64,000 bases of DNA. Source: Danxiaibacter sp048498555. GTDB lineage: Bacteria; Bacteroidota; Bacteroidia; Chitinophagales; Chitinophagaceae. Below are positions 29,551 to 38,466 of this stretch, piece by piece. The stretch lies in the NCBI GenBank assembly GCA_048498555.1, contig JBEHXT010000024.1, positions 1 through 64,000 of the forward strand, written 5' to 3'. How positions within the stretch are numbered: the first letter of the stretch is position 1; the number at the start of each line of letters is the position of its first letter. The position numbers and the translations under genes are program-made. The notes beneath the pieces were generated by a model, which did no database searches, had not been told where the DNA came from, and saw nothing but the letters and a program-made list of their open reading frames with translations.

Positions 29551-31122
29551 ATGATTTACAAACGCATACTCATTTCTATATTAACGACAGTTATATTCAC
29601 TGCGCCTTTTGCACAAAAAAGCGACGAGTTGCTTCCTAAGTTGGATGAATACATAGCGAAAGTGTTGCAGACATTCCTGGTTCCCGGAATGAGCGTCTCT
29701 ATCGTCAAAGATGGAAAAGTTTTGCTAACAAAGGGTTTTGGCGTTAAGAAGATTGGTGAACAGGCAGGTGTTGATGAACACACATTATTTTCCATAGCCT
29801 CTAACTCAAAAGCGTTTACAGCAACGGCACTTGCTTTGCTTGTTGAAGACGGAAAATTAAAATGGGACGATCCTGTAATCAATTACCTGCCCTGGTTCAG
29901 AATGTCCGATCCTTATATTACCATGCATTTAACGGTTCGTGATTTGCTCGTACATCACAGCGGCATCGGTGCATATGCGGGTGATTATCTCATCTTCCCT
30001 CCTTCTACATACAGCAGAAAAGAAATTGTAAGCAAAGTTGCGCAACTTCCCACGGCGCACGGCTTTAGAACGACTTACGCCTATGACAACATTTTGTATC
30101 TCGCCGCGGGGGAAGTGATATCAACGGTATCCAGTACGGACTGGGAAGATTTTGTGAAGGTCAGGATTCTCAATAAGATTGGAATGAATGAAACCATTAC
30201 CCGCTTCAGCCAGATGAAATCACAACCAAATGTTTCGTCAGCGCATATTCGTTACAATGATACGGTCCGGGCACTTGAACATTATAGTGATCAGGCGATC
30301 GGCGATGCTGGAGATCCGGCAGGAGGAATTGCATCAAACGCAGTTGACATGGCGAAATGGATGATGACACAACTCGATTCCGGCAAAACACAACAATCGG
30401 TTCCACTTTACAAACCAGCTACAACAAAAGAACTATGGAAGATTGTGCAGCCGATACCCATAGATAAAATATCAGCAGATATAGCACCGGCGCAAATGGA
30501 TTTTTGGGGATATGCGCTTGGCTTCAGGTCATACAATTATCAGCGATATAAAGTTGTTGGCCATGGTGGCAAGCTTGATGGATTTGTTTCGCAGGTAGTA
30601 ATGGTGCCCGATCTTAAACTGGGTATTACTGTGCTCACCAACCAGGAATCAACAGGCGCTTATTGGTCCGTGATTTATCATGTGCTGGATTATTATATGA
30701 ACAACAAGCCTTTTGACTGGATTACTGGCTACAAAAAAATAATGGATTCCAGTATCGCCAAATCAAAATCCGGACAAGTACCGGTAATCCTCCCCGATCA
30801 GTCAATTGTAAAACCTCCATTGCCTTACGAGAAATATGAAGGAACCTACAGGGATGCAGTTTATGGCGATTTATCTATCACCAAAGAAGCAACAGGGTTG
30901 GTTTTGCGTTTCACACATACCCCGCAGTTTACAGCTGACTTAAAATACTTTCAGCACGATACATTTGTTGCGCAGTTTCGCAATCGAGACCTTCGATCTG
31001 ATTCATATGTAACGTTCGCATTAAATCCTGATGGCAGTGTTGACCAGGTTAAACTAAAGATCATTGACCCTGATTCCGATTCAAACTTTAATGACTTGTT
31101 GTTTAAATCGACAAAAAAATAA
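29551..31122 (+). CDS. Beta-lactamase-fold serine hydrolase (class C / AmpC-like)
   Basis: A 523-residue exported protein with a signal peptide at 1-21. The motifs are Ser84-x-x-Lys87 (SNSK), Tyr178-Asp-Asn180 in YAYDN, and HGG in VVGHGGKLDGF in place of KTG. Residues about 400-523 form a DUF3471-like beta-rich C-terminal domain. Relatives include D-aminopeptidases, D,D-peptidases and esterases; resistance to beta-lactams is not implied. The gap to the amidase is 111 bp and to the next gene 25 bp, so it sits in the same transcription unit. A peptidase acting on D-amino-acid or wall peptides would fit. Confidence 0.9.
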   Translation: MIYKRILISILTTVIFTAPFAQKSDELLPKLDEYIAKVLQTFLVPGMSVSIVKDGKVLLTKGFGVKKIGEQAGVDEHTLFSIASNSKAFTATALALLVEDGKLKWDDPVINYLPWFRMSDPYITMHLTVRDLLVHHSGIGAYAGDYLIFPPSTYSRKEIVSKVAQLPTAHGFRTTYAYDNILYLAAGEVISTVSSTDWEDFVKVRILNKIGMNETITRFSQMKSQPNVSSAHIRYNDTVRALEHYSDQAIGDAGDPAGGIASNAVDMAKWMMTQLDSGKTQQSVPLYKPATTKELWKIVQPIPIDKISADIAPAQMDFWGYALGFRSYNYQRYKVVGHGGKLDGFVSQVVMVPDLKLGITVLTNQESTGAYWSVIYHVLDYYMNNKPFDWITGYKKIMDSSIAKSKSGQVPVILPDQSIVKPPLPYEKYEGTYRDAVYGDLSITKEATGLVLRFTHTPQFTADLKYFQHDTFVAQFRNRDLRSDSYVTFALNPDGSVDQVKLKIIDPDSDSNFNDLLFKSTKK

Positions 31123-31147
31123 TACTTGAATCTTTAAAACAATCTTC

Positions 31148-32050
31148 ATGAAAGTTGTCAGATACATTGTTTGTGTACTTTTCTTCATCAACATTTGTTC
31201 CGTGCATGCAGCTATAGATACAACCCAATTAAGGCTACAGATAATGGCAGAGTTTGCGAAAGAACCAACCGGAACTTTTGCTGTTGCTTTTAAAGACCTC
31301 AGCACCGGACAACAGTTCTTTATTAATGAGCATGATAATTTTCATGCAGCCAGCACGATGAAAACACCGGTTTTGATTGAAACTTTTCGACAGGCATCAT
31401 TAGGAAAATTTGCTGTCACAGATTCCATATTGGTAAAAAATAGTTTTGCCAGTATAGTTGACGGAAGTTTATATTCTCTTGATTCGACAGACGATAGTGA
31501 ACGAGATTTGTATTTACTTGTTGGAACCAAATTACCCATATCCAATTTGTTATACAGGATGATTACCAAAAGCAGTAATCTTTCCACCAATATTATTATT
31601 GATCTTGTTGGCGCAAAAAATGTTACCAATACGATGAGAACATTGGGTGCAAACGAGGTACAGGTCTTGCGCGGCGTAGAAGATGACAAGGCTTTTGAGA
31701 AAGGGCTGAACAACACAACCACAGCCTACGACCTGATGGTAATAATGGAACATATTGCTAATGGAACCGCTGTCAGTAAAAAAGCTTGTGACGATATGAT
31801 CAAGATATTGATGGACCAGCATTTCAGGGATATTATCCCGGCAAAGCTGCCTCCTACTGTTAAGGTTGCAAGTAAAAGCGGATCTATAACAGCTATATGT
31901 CACGATTCAGGCATTGTTTTTCTTCCCAACGGAAAAAAATATGTGGTCGTTTTGCTTTCAAGAGGCGTGCAGAACCAGGCTAATTCAACAGAAGTGCTCG
32001 CAACTGTTTCTAAAATCATTTATGATCATGTAACTCAGGCATCCAAATAA
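31148..32050 (+). CDS. Class A beta-lactamase-related serine hydrolase
   Basis: A 300-residue exported protein with a signal peptide (1-21) and the class A fold. Ser69-Thr-Met-Lys72 is the nucleophile motif. SSN (in KSSNLSTNI) stands where class A enzymes have SDN, and RGVEDDKAF-EKGLNNTT stands in the omega-loop region. KSG replaces KTG (ASKSGSITAIC). Members of this PF13354-like group include true beta-lactamases and related hydrolases. The Ser in place of the conserved Asp of SDN makes strong lactamase activity uncertain. It lies 25 bp after one AmpC-like hydrolase and 18 bp before the PLP enzyme. Confidence 0.88.
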   Translation: MKVVRYIVCVLFFINICSVHAAIDTTQLRLQIMAEFAKEPTGTFAVAFKDLSTGQQFFINEHDNFHAASTMKTPVLIETFRQASLGKFAVTDSILVKNSFASIVDGSLYSLDSTDDSERDLYLLVGTKLPISNLLYRMITKSSNLSTNIIIDLVGAKNVTNTMRTLGANEVQVLRGVEDDKAFEKGLNNTTTAYDLMVIMEHIANGTAVSKKACDDMIKILMDQHFRDIIPAKLPPTVKVASKSGSITAICHDSGIVFLPNGKKYVVVLLSRGVQNQANSTEVLATVSKIIYDHVTQASK

Positions 32051-32068
32051 TCAAGCAAACATTCATCT

Positions 32069-33250
32069 ATGCAACAGGAAAATTTTAAAAAGGGAACAAA
32101 GGCCGTGTGGGGTGGAGAAAGTGATCATTTTGTTCATGATGCTGCAACAACGCCCATAGTAAACAGCGTAACATTTGCTTATAAAGATCTTGATGAGTGG
32201 TATGATGTGGCAACCGGCAAAAGCAAAGGTTATATCTATAGCCGTAATACCAATCCTACAGTTGCGGTACTTGAAGAAAAGATCCGCATGCTGGAAGACG
32301 CCGAAGCTGCGATCTCTTTTTCAACGGGAATGGGTGCCATCAGTAACACATTGTTTACCTTTCTTACGCCGGGCAAAAGAGTTGTTTCAGTTAAAGATAC
32401 TTATGGAGGCACCAGTAAGATCTTTCTTGATTTTCTGCCAACATACAATGTGGATGTTCATTTGTGTGATACAACGGATCATAATGAACTTGAAACAGAG
32501 ATCGCGAGAGGCTGCGACCTGGTATATTTGGAAACGCCAACTAATCCAACACTTAAGATTATTGACATAACACGAATAGCAGCCGCGGCAAAGAAAGCCG
32601 GAGCTATTGTTGTTGTTGACAACACATTTGCAACACCTATCAATCAGCATCCATTGCAACTAGGGGCTGATTTAGTAATACATAGTGCAACAAAATTCTT
32701 GTGCGGCCATTCGGATGCATTGGGCGGATTGCTTTGTGGTAAAAAAGAACTTGTTCAGAAAGTATTTCAATTCAGGGAAATCAACGGCGCGAGCCTGCAA
32801 GCGGACCCAGCTTATCTGATTGCACGCGGAATGAAAACGCTGGAACTGCGCATCGAAAGACAAAACACATCCGCGCTGAAAATTGCCAATTATTTAAAGG
32901 CGCATCCCAGGGTTAAAGACGTTTTTTACCCGGGACTGGAAACACATAACGGGCATGCTATTGCAGCACGGCAAATGAGTGGATTCGGAGGCATCCTCAG
33001 TTTCTCACTGGATGGCGGCTATGAATTGGTAAAAAAGCTATTACCGAAATTAAAACTCGTGCATCTTGCAGCAAGCCTGGGCTCCGTTAGTACGCTTGCA
33101 GGCCCACCAAGAACAACCAGCCATGTTGAACTAACGGAGGAACAACGCAGGTTACTTGGGATTCCCGAAAGCCTGATCAGGTATTCCGTTGGTATTGAAA
33201 ATGTAGAAGACCTGTTGGGTGATCTTGAACAGGCGTTGGCTTCTTTGTAA
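32069..33250 (+). CDS. Trans-sulfuration PLP enzyme (cystathionine gamma-synthase / gamma-lyase / methionine gamma-lyase family)
   Basis: A 393-residue cytosolic, fold-type I PLP enzyme. The PLP lysine is Lys209 in HSATKF, preceded by VVVDNTFATP with the Asp that contacts the pyridine nitrogen. The SRNTNPT and STGMGAISNT segments bind substrate and phosphate. The C-terminal SLGSVSTLAGPPRTTSH region is typical of the whole family, so synthase and lyase activities cannot be separated here. Unlike its neighbours it has no signal peptide. In this locus it may degrade sulfur amino acids freed from imported peptides. Confidence 0.92.
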   Translation: MQQENFKKGTKAVWGGESDHFVHDAATTPIVNSVTFAYKDLDEWYDVATGKSKGYIYSRNTNPTVAVLEEKIRMLEDAEAAISFSTGMGAISNTLFTFLTPGKRVVSVKDTYGGTSKIFLDFLPTYNVDVHLCDTTDHNELETEIARGCDLVYLETPTNPTLKIIDITRIAAAAKKAGAIVVVDNTFATPINQHPLQLGADLVIHSATKFLCGHSDALGGLLCGKKELVQKVFQFREINGASLQADPAYLIARGMKTLELRIERQNTSALKIANYLKAHPRVKDVFYPGLETHNGHAIAARQMSGFGGILSFSLDGGYELVKKLLPKLKLVHLAASLGSVSTLAGPPRTTSHVELTEEQRRLLGIPESLIRYSVGIENVEDLLGDLEQALASL

Positions 33251-33291
33251 TATGTTTACTTAATTTTATTCTGATCCATTTTTTCACTGCC

Positions 33292-34812
33292 ATGATTAAA
33301 TTTCATAACACACTTCGTATACTAAAGGCGACAACATTATTGTGCACATTGTCCACAGTTAAAGCCTTTTCCCAGGAAACGCCGGATTTTGAAAAAGCGT
33401 TTCCGGTTATTCAAAAAGTGTTCAGTGATTTTGCTACCCAGAACCACTATCCGGGTTTGGTGTTTGGCATTGTAAAAGATGGAAAGTTGGTATACACGGG
33501 TTCTACCGGTTTCATAAATATCGAAAAGAAATACCCGGCAACAGCCGAATCTGATTTTCGGATTGCATCCATGACAAAGAGCTTTGTCTCAGTCGCCATT
33601 CTTCAATTACGTGATGCAGGCAAACTTAAGCTGGACGATCCGGCAAGTATGTATATTCCAGAATTGAAAGATCAGAAATATCTTACAACGGATGCACCGG
33701 TAATTACGATCAGGCATTTGCTCACACATTCTGCGGGATTTCCCGAAGACAATCCCTGGGGCGACCGCCAGCTTGCCATCACAAATGAACAATTTATCAG
33801 CATGTTGAAGAAGGGTATCTCATTTTCTAACGTACCCGGCATTGCATATGAATATAGTAACATGGGCTTTGCCATGCTTGGCTATATAGTGCAGAAAGTA
33901 TCCGGCGAAACTTATGCTGATTACATAACGAATCATATTCTCAAGCCACTTGGCATGAACCATACTTATTTTGAGTATACCAAAGTTCCGGCTGAGCAAC
34001 TTGCTCATGGCTATCGTTGGTTAAATAATAAATGGGTAGAACAACCAATTCTTCATGATGGGGCTTATGGCGCAATGGGTGGCATGATAACAACGATGGA
34101 AGATTTTGCGAAGTATGTGGCTTTCCAAATGGATGCCTGGCCTCCACGCAATGATCTGGACAATGGCGCGCTTAAAAGAAGCTCGTTAAGGGAAATGCAA
34201 CAACCCTGGCGCTTTAATAACCTTAATTCTTTTTCAAACAGCAGCAAGCCATGCCCGGTTGTGTCTGCCTATGGCTATGGATTGCGCTGGAGCAAAGACT
34301 GTAAAGGTATCACCAGCGTTGGCCACACCGGCGGACTTCCCGGCTTTGGCAGTAATTGGGTTATTCTGCCTGATTACGGCATAGGTGTAGTATGTTTTGC
34401 TAATTTAACCTATGCATCAGCAAGCTACATCAACGGAAAGGTGATTGATACGCTGTTAAAAATTACAGGCTTAAAACCTCGTCCAATACCCGTTTCACCC
34501 ATACTTGAACAAAGAAAAAATGAGTTGATAAAATTGCTGCCCGACTGGCGAAACAGTGCTTCTCAAAAGATCTTTGCAGAGAACTTTTTTATGGATTATT
34601 TCGAAGACTCATTGCGAAACGAAGCGCAGCAGATTTTTAAAAAGGCAGGAAAAATAATCAACATAAGGGAACTAATTCCTGAAAACAATTTAAGAGGCGC
34701 TTTTATAATGGAAGGTGAAAATGCAGATGTTCGCGTGAGCTTTACGCTGACTCCGGAAACGCCAGCTCTTATACAGGCGTATGATATTGAGGCGGTGGAA
34801 AAAAAGCATTAA
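33292..34812 (+). CDS. Beta-lactamase-fold serine hydrolase (class C / D-aminopeptidase-like)
   Basis: A 506-residue exported protein; the signal peptide ends around AFSQE. Ser93-Met-Thr-Lys96 is the nucleophile motif, YEYSN carries the Tyr-x-Asn motif and GHTGGLPGF replaces KTG. The C-terminal 120 residues are a separate domain without recognised features. It is the third beta-lactamase-fold hydrolase in the locus and differs strongly from the other two. The gap from the PLP gene is 41 bp, so it probably closes the same operon. Confidence 0.9.
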   Translation: MIKFHNTLRILKATTLLCTLSTVKAFSQETPDFEKAFPVIQKVFSDFATQNHYPGLVFGIVKDGKLVYTGSTGFINIEKKYPATAESDFRIASMTKSFVSVAILQLRDAGKLKLDDPASMYIPELKDQKYLTTDAPVITIRHLLTHSAGFPEDNPWGDRQLAITNEQFISMLKKGISFSNVPGIAYEYSNMGFAMLGYIVQKVSGETYADYITNHILKPLGMNHTYFEYTKVPAEQLAHGYRWLNNKWVEQPILHDGAYGAMGGMITTMEDFAKYVAFQMDAWPPRNDLDNGALKRSSLREMQQPWRFNNLNSFSNSSKPCPVVSAYGYGLRWSKDCKGITSVGHTGGLPGFGSNWVILPDYGIGVVCFANLTYASASYINGKVIDTLLKITGLKPRPIPVSPILEQRKNELIKLLPDWRNSASQKIFAENFFMDYFEDSLRNEAQQIFKKAGKIINIRELIPENNLRGAFIMEGENADVRVSFTLTPETPALIQAYDIEAVEKKH

Positions 34813-35047
34813 ACACATGCATTATTTTTTAGCGTTTAGCCTTCTTTGTATAATACTTTCATAATTAATTGATTGAACAAATCAATCAGCATGCGATTAA
34901 TAAAACAACCCATTCTTAGACGAGAATCGACTATAGTAATCTTGTTGTCAATTTGTAGTTATTGAATTTCATTTAATCTTCCTGGTTCATTAGCATGGTT
35001 GATAGTTGCTTTTGGCATTGTTTTTTGATAGCTTGTAGAAAAAAGCC

Positions 35048-35824
35048 ATGAAATCAATATGGACGGGTTCGATCGGCTTTGGCCTTGTGAACATTCCCGT
35101 AAAAATGTATAGCGCCATTGAAGAAAGCACGCTCGATCTTGATATGCTTGATAAGAAAGACTACGCTAATATCAAATTCAAAAGAGTAAATGAAAATACC
35201 GGCAAAGAAGTGCCTTGGGCCAATATTGTAAAAGGGTATTTGGTGAATGAAAAGTATGTTGTTCTGGACGAGACAGATTTTGAAAAAGCGAGCCCGGAAA
35301 AAACGAAACACATTGAAATAATGCAATTCGTGAACGAGGATGAAATAGACAGCATGTATTTTGAAGTGCCCTATTACCTTGAACCGGAAAAAACAGGTGC
35401 AAGAGCTTATGCTTTACTAAGAGAAGCCCTTGCCAAAACAGGAAAAGCAGGCGTTGGTATGTTTGTAATGCGCAACCGTGAACATGTTTGCCTGATTAAG
35501 GCTTCTGAAGATGTGATTGTATTAAACCGTATACGTTTTGCGCAGGAGATCAGGGCTACATCAAGCCTCACGCTGCCAGGAAAAACCAGTAAACCTGCTG
35601 AAGTAAAAATGGCCATCAACCTGATAGACCAGCTCACAGAAACTTTTGACCCATCGAAGTATAAAGACGACTATACGGATAAACTTTTAGCGATCATACA
35701 TGCAAAAGCAAAGGGAAAGAAATTGCCGTACAAGCCAATGAAGGTAGTCCCCTCTGCTTCAAAAGACCTGATGGAGCAATTGAAAGCCAGCCTTTCTTCA
35801 CCCGGTAAAAAGAAAGCCTCATGA
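35048..35824 (+). CDS. ku: Ku DNA end-binding protein (bacterial NHEJ)
   Basis: A 258-residue protein. The N-terminus MKSIWTGSIGFGLVNIPVKMY is the Ku core signature, followed by VPWANIVKGY, the DIDSMYFEVPYYLEPEK-like stretch and the bridge region. The protein is shorter than eukaryotic Ku and would act as a homodimer ring on double-strand ends, recruiting LigD. The C-terminus is Lys-rich. Its stop codon overlaps the LigD start (ATGA), so the two are translationally coupled. Confidence 0.97.
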   Translation: MKSIWTGSIGFGLVNIPVKMYSAIEESTLDLDMLDKKDYANIKFKRVNENTGKEVPWANIVKGYLVNEKYVVLDETDFEKASPEKTKHIEIMQFVNEDEIDSMYFEVPYYLEPEKTGARAYALLREALAKTGKAGVGMFVMRNREHVCLIKASEDVIVLNRIRFAQEIRATSSLTLPGKTSKPAEVKMAINLIDQLTETFDPSKYKDDYTDKLLAIIHAKAKGKKLPYKPMKVVPSASKDLMEQLKASLSSPGKKKAS

Positions 35825-38250
35825 GTTTAGCCCTTTATAAAAAGAAACGTGATTTTAAACAAACAAAGGAACCTGCAGGAGCAGCAGGAAAGAAAAACAA
35901 ATTTCGTTTTGTAGTACAACGCCACGAGGCTACACGGCTGCACTATGATTTCAGGCTGGAGCTCGGCGGCGTGCTGAAAAGCTGGGCTGTTCCAAAAGGC
36001 CCATCACTTAACCCAACGCAAAAACGCCTGGCAGTGATGGTGGAGGACCACCCCGTTGATTATATTACATTCAAGGGAAACATTCCTGAAGGGAACTATG
36101 GCGCGGGGCATGTAGATATATGGGATCATGGCACATTTGTTCCTGTAACTGAAGACCATGAACCGATAACTGAAAAACAGGCGCTTGCTGCCATCAAAAA
36201 AGGCCAGTTAAAATTTGCATTGAAAGGAAAGAAGCTGAAAGGCGAATTTGCATTAGTGCGTTTAAAAGATGATGATAAAAACTGGTTGTTGATAAAACAC
36301 AAGGATGATTTTGCAACAAACACCATCTATGACGCAGAACAAGATTTAGATAGCACTCCTGCAAAAAAAACTGTGGCATCTATAAGACATGGAAAAGCCC
36401 AGCATGTATCAAAGTTTATTAAGCCAATGTTGGCTTCCGTTACAAAAGCGCCATTTGATGATAAGGAGTGGCTATTCGAAATAAAATGGGACGGATACAG
36501 GGCTGTAGCAGAATGGAAAGATGAAAAGCTGAGGTTTTATTCACGAAACGGTATAGATTTTACCGAACGTTTTCCATCAATAGCTAAAGCGCTTTCAAAA
36601 CTAAAACATGACGCAATTCTTGATGGAGAAGTTGTTTTAATAAACGAGAAGGGGCTGCCCGATTTTCAAAAGCTGCAGCACTATGAAAACCACCTGAATT
36701 ACCCTTTGATTTATTATGTGTTTGATATACTTGAGCTCGAAGGAAAAGATACCATGAAGCTTCCGTTAACAGACAGAAAGGAACTCGCCAAAAAGCTTCT
36801 GCAAAAAAATAAAGTTATCTGTTACTGCGACCATGTTGAAGAAACCGGCGTTGCATTTTTTAATACGGCCAAAGAAAAAGGGTTGGAAGGCATAATAGCA
36901 AAGAAAAAAGACAGTGCCTACAGCGAAGGATACCGCAGTAAAGAGTGGTTGAAAATAAAAAATGTGCAAAGTACCGAAGCGGTAATTGCCGGATATACCG
37001 CACCGCGTGGCAGCAGGCAGAATTTTGGCTCACTTATACTCGCTTCAAAAAAAGGTAAGGGCTGGCAGTATCGCGGACATGTTGGAACGGGCTTTAGCAC
37101 CGAGCTGTTGAAAGCATTAAAGAAAATAATGGAACCATTGGAAACTGATGAATCGCCTTTTGCTGAAAAAGTTCCTGTAAACGATAAAGTAACATGGCTT
37201 GAACCCAAGCTTGTAGCCGACATTGCCTATACGGAAGTTACGCGGGACGGCATATTCAGGCATCCTGCATTTTTACGTTTACGCGATGAGAAAAAAGTAA
37301 AAAATATGAATGATGAAAGCCAGGCCGCAATTGAGCCGCCGCAGAAAGATGAAACCATTAAAGCCGGCACGCACAATATAACCATCAGCAACTACCGGAA
37401 AATATTCTGGCCGGAAGAAGGTTATACCAAGGGTGATGTGGCACATTATTATGAACGCATATCAAAATACATCCTTCCCCATTTAAAGAACAGGCCATTG
37501 TCGTTAAAACGAAACCCTAACGGCATTCGTGATGAGGGCTTTTTTCATAAAGATGCCGGGGAGAATGCGCCTTCCTACGCAAAAGTATTTCCAGTTGAAA
37601 GTGAAAGCAGCAACAAGACGATCGATTATATTGTGTGCAACAATCTCGCAACGCTATTGTATCTCGCCAATCTCGGTTGTATAGAAATAAATCCATGGAA
37701 CTCTACCATTCTAAAACCGGATAACCCTACGTGGATGGTCATAGATATTGACCCATCTCCTAAAAATAAGTTTACGGATGTTGTTGACGTTGCCTTAGCG
37801 ACGAAAGAAGTGATGGATAAACTTAAGATTGATTGTTTTTGCAAGACGTCCGGTGCCAGTGGGTTGCACGTCTTTGCTCCATTAAAAAACAAATATGATT
37901 ACAAGCAGGTAAGAGATTTTGCACAAATTATTGCGGGCATGATAACGGAAATGTTGCCAGATACTACCAGCATTGAAAGATCGCTGAGTAAGCGAGGGCC
38001 GAAGATCTATGTGGATTACCTGCAAAACAGAAGCGGGCAAACATTAGCGTGTGCATACAGCCTTAGGCCTAAGCCAGGCGCAACTGTATCAACTCCGTTA
38101 GAATGGAAAGAAGTCAATCACGACTTACATCCATCACAATTCACCATAGAAAACATTTTTGAACGCGTTGAAAAGAAAGGCGATCTCTTTAGCAAAGTAC
38201 TTACGGGAAGTAATGATATGCTCAAAGCGCTGAAATTAATTGACAAGTGA
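35821..38250 (+). CDS. ligD: ATP-dependent DNA ligase D (multi-domain NHEJ enzyme)
   Basis: An 809-residue enzyme in the order 3'-phosphoesterase, ligase, polymerase. Residues 30-160 are the phosphoesterase with His35 and His41 in RHEATRLHYDFRLE. The ligase follows, with the adenylated Lys222 in IKWDG and the OB-fold to about 500. The primase-polymerase has catalytic Asp642 and Asp644 in VIDIDPSP. It trims, fills in and seals ends held by Ku. The PE-ligase-pol order differs from that in mycobacterial LigD, where the polymerase is first, and is the Pseudomonas type. It starts within the Ku stop codon. Confidence 0.97.
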   Translation: MSLALYKKKRDFKQTKEPAGAAGKKNKFRFVVQRHEATRLHYDFRLELGGVLKSWAVPKGPSLNPTQKRLAVMVEDHPVDYITFKGNIPEGNYGAGHVDIWDHGTFVPVTEDHEPITEKQALAAIKKGQLKFALKGKKLKGEFALVRLKDDDKNWLLIKHKDDFATNTIYDAEQDLDSTPAKKTVASIRHGKAQHVSKFIKPMLASVTKAPFDDKEWLFEIKWDGYRAVAEWKDEKLRFYSRNGIDFTERFPSIAKALSKLKHDAILDGEVVLINEKGLPDFQKLQHYENHLNYPLIYYVFDILELEGKDTMKLPLTDRKELAKKLLQKNKVICYCDHVEETGVAFFNTAKEKGLEGIIAKKKDSAYSEGYRSKEWLKIKNVQSTEAVIAGYTAPRGSRQNFGSLILASKKGKGWQYRGHVGTGFSTELLKALKKIMEPLETDESPFAEKVPVNDKVTWLEPKLVADIAYTEVTRDGIFRHPAFLRLRDEKKVKNMNDESQAAIEPPQKDETIKAGTHNITISNYRKIFWPEEGYTKGDVAHYYERISKYILPHLKNRPLSLKRNPNGIRDEGFFHKDAGENAPSYAKVFPVESESSNKTIDYIVCNNLATLLYLANLGCIEINPWNSTILKPDNPTWMVIDIDPSPKNKFTDVVDVALATKEVMDKLKIDCFCKTSGASGLHVFAPLKNKYDYKQVRDFAQIIAGMITEMLPDTTSIERSLSKRGPKIYVDYLQNRSGQTLACAYSLRPKPGATVSTPLEWKEVNHDLHPSQFTIENIFERVEKKGDLFSKVLTGSNDMLKALKLIDK

Positions 38251-38466
38251 AAATTGAAAATTGAGAATTCAAGAGGAGGTCGCTATTCGAGAGACCTCTC
38301 CTATCCTCGAGGTGACGATGCGTGTGTAGACTTGCAGTTTGTCACATACTGACTACTATTGCTGCTATAATTACTTTTGCTGATAAGCGAGGAGCGTGAA
38401 GCCAACAGGTTAATCCAACCGCATCTCCACATTCGCACACTCGCAGATCTCTACATTCGCACATTG

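Noticed and set aside
29551..34812. Antibiotic-resistance island based on three beta-lactamase-fold genes
   Set aside because: No mobile-element or integron signals, and the surrounding peptidase, amidase and SusCD genes favour a metabolic locus.
38271..38300. Weak hairpin after ligD as a terminator
   Set aside because: Only six base pairs and no T run on either strand.
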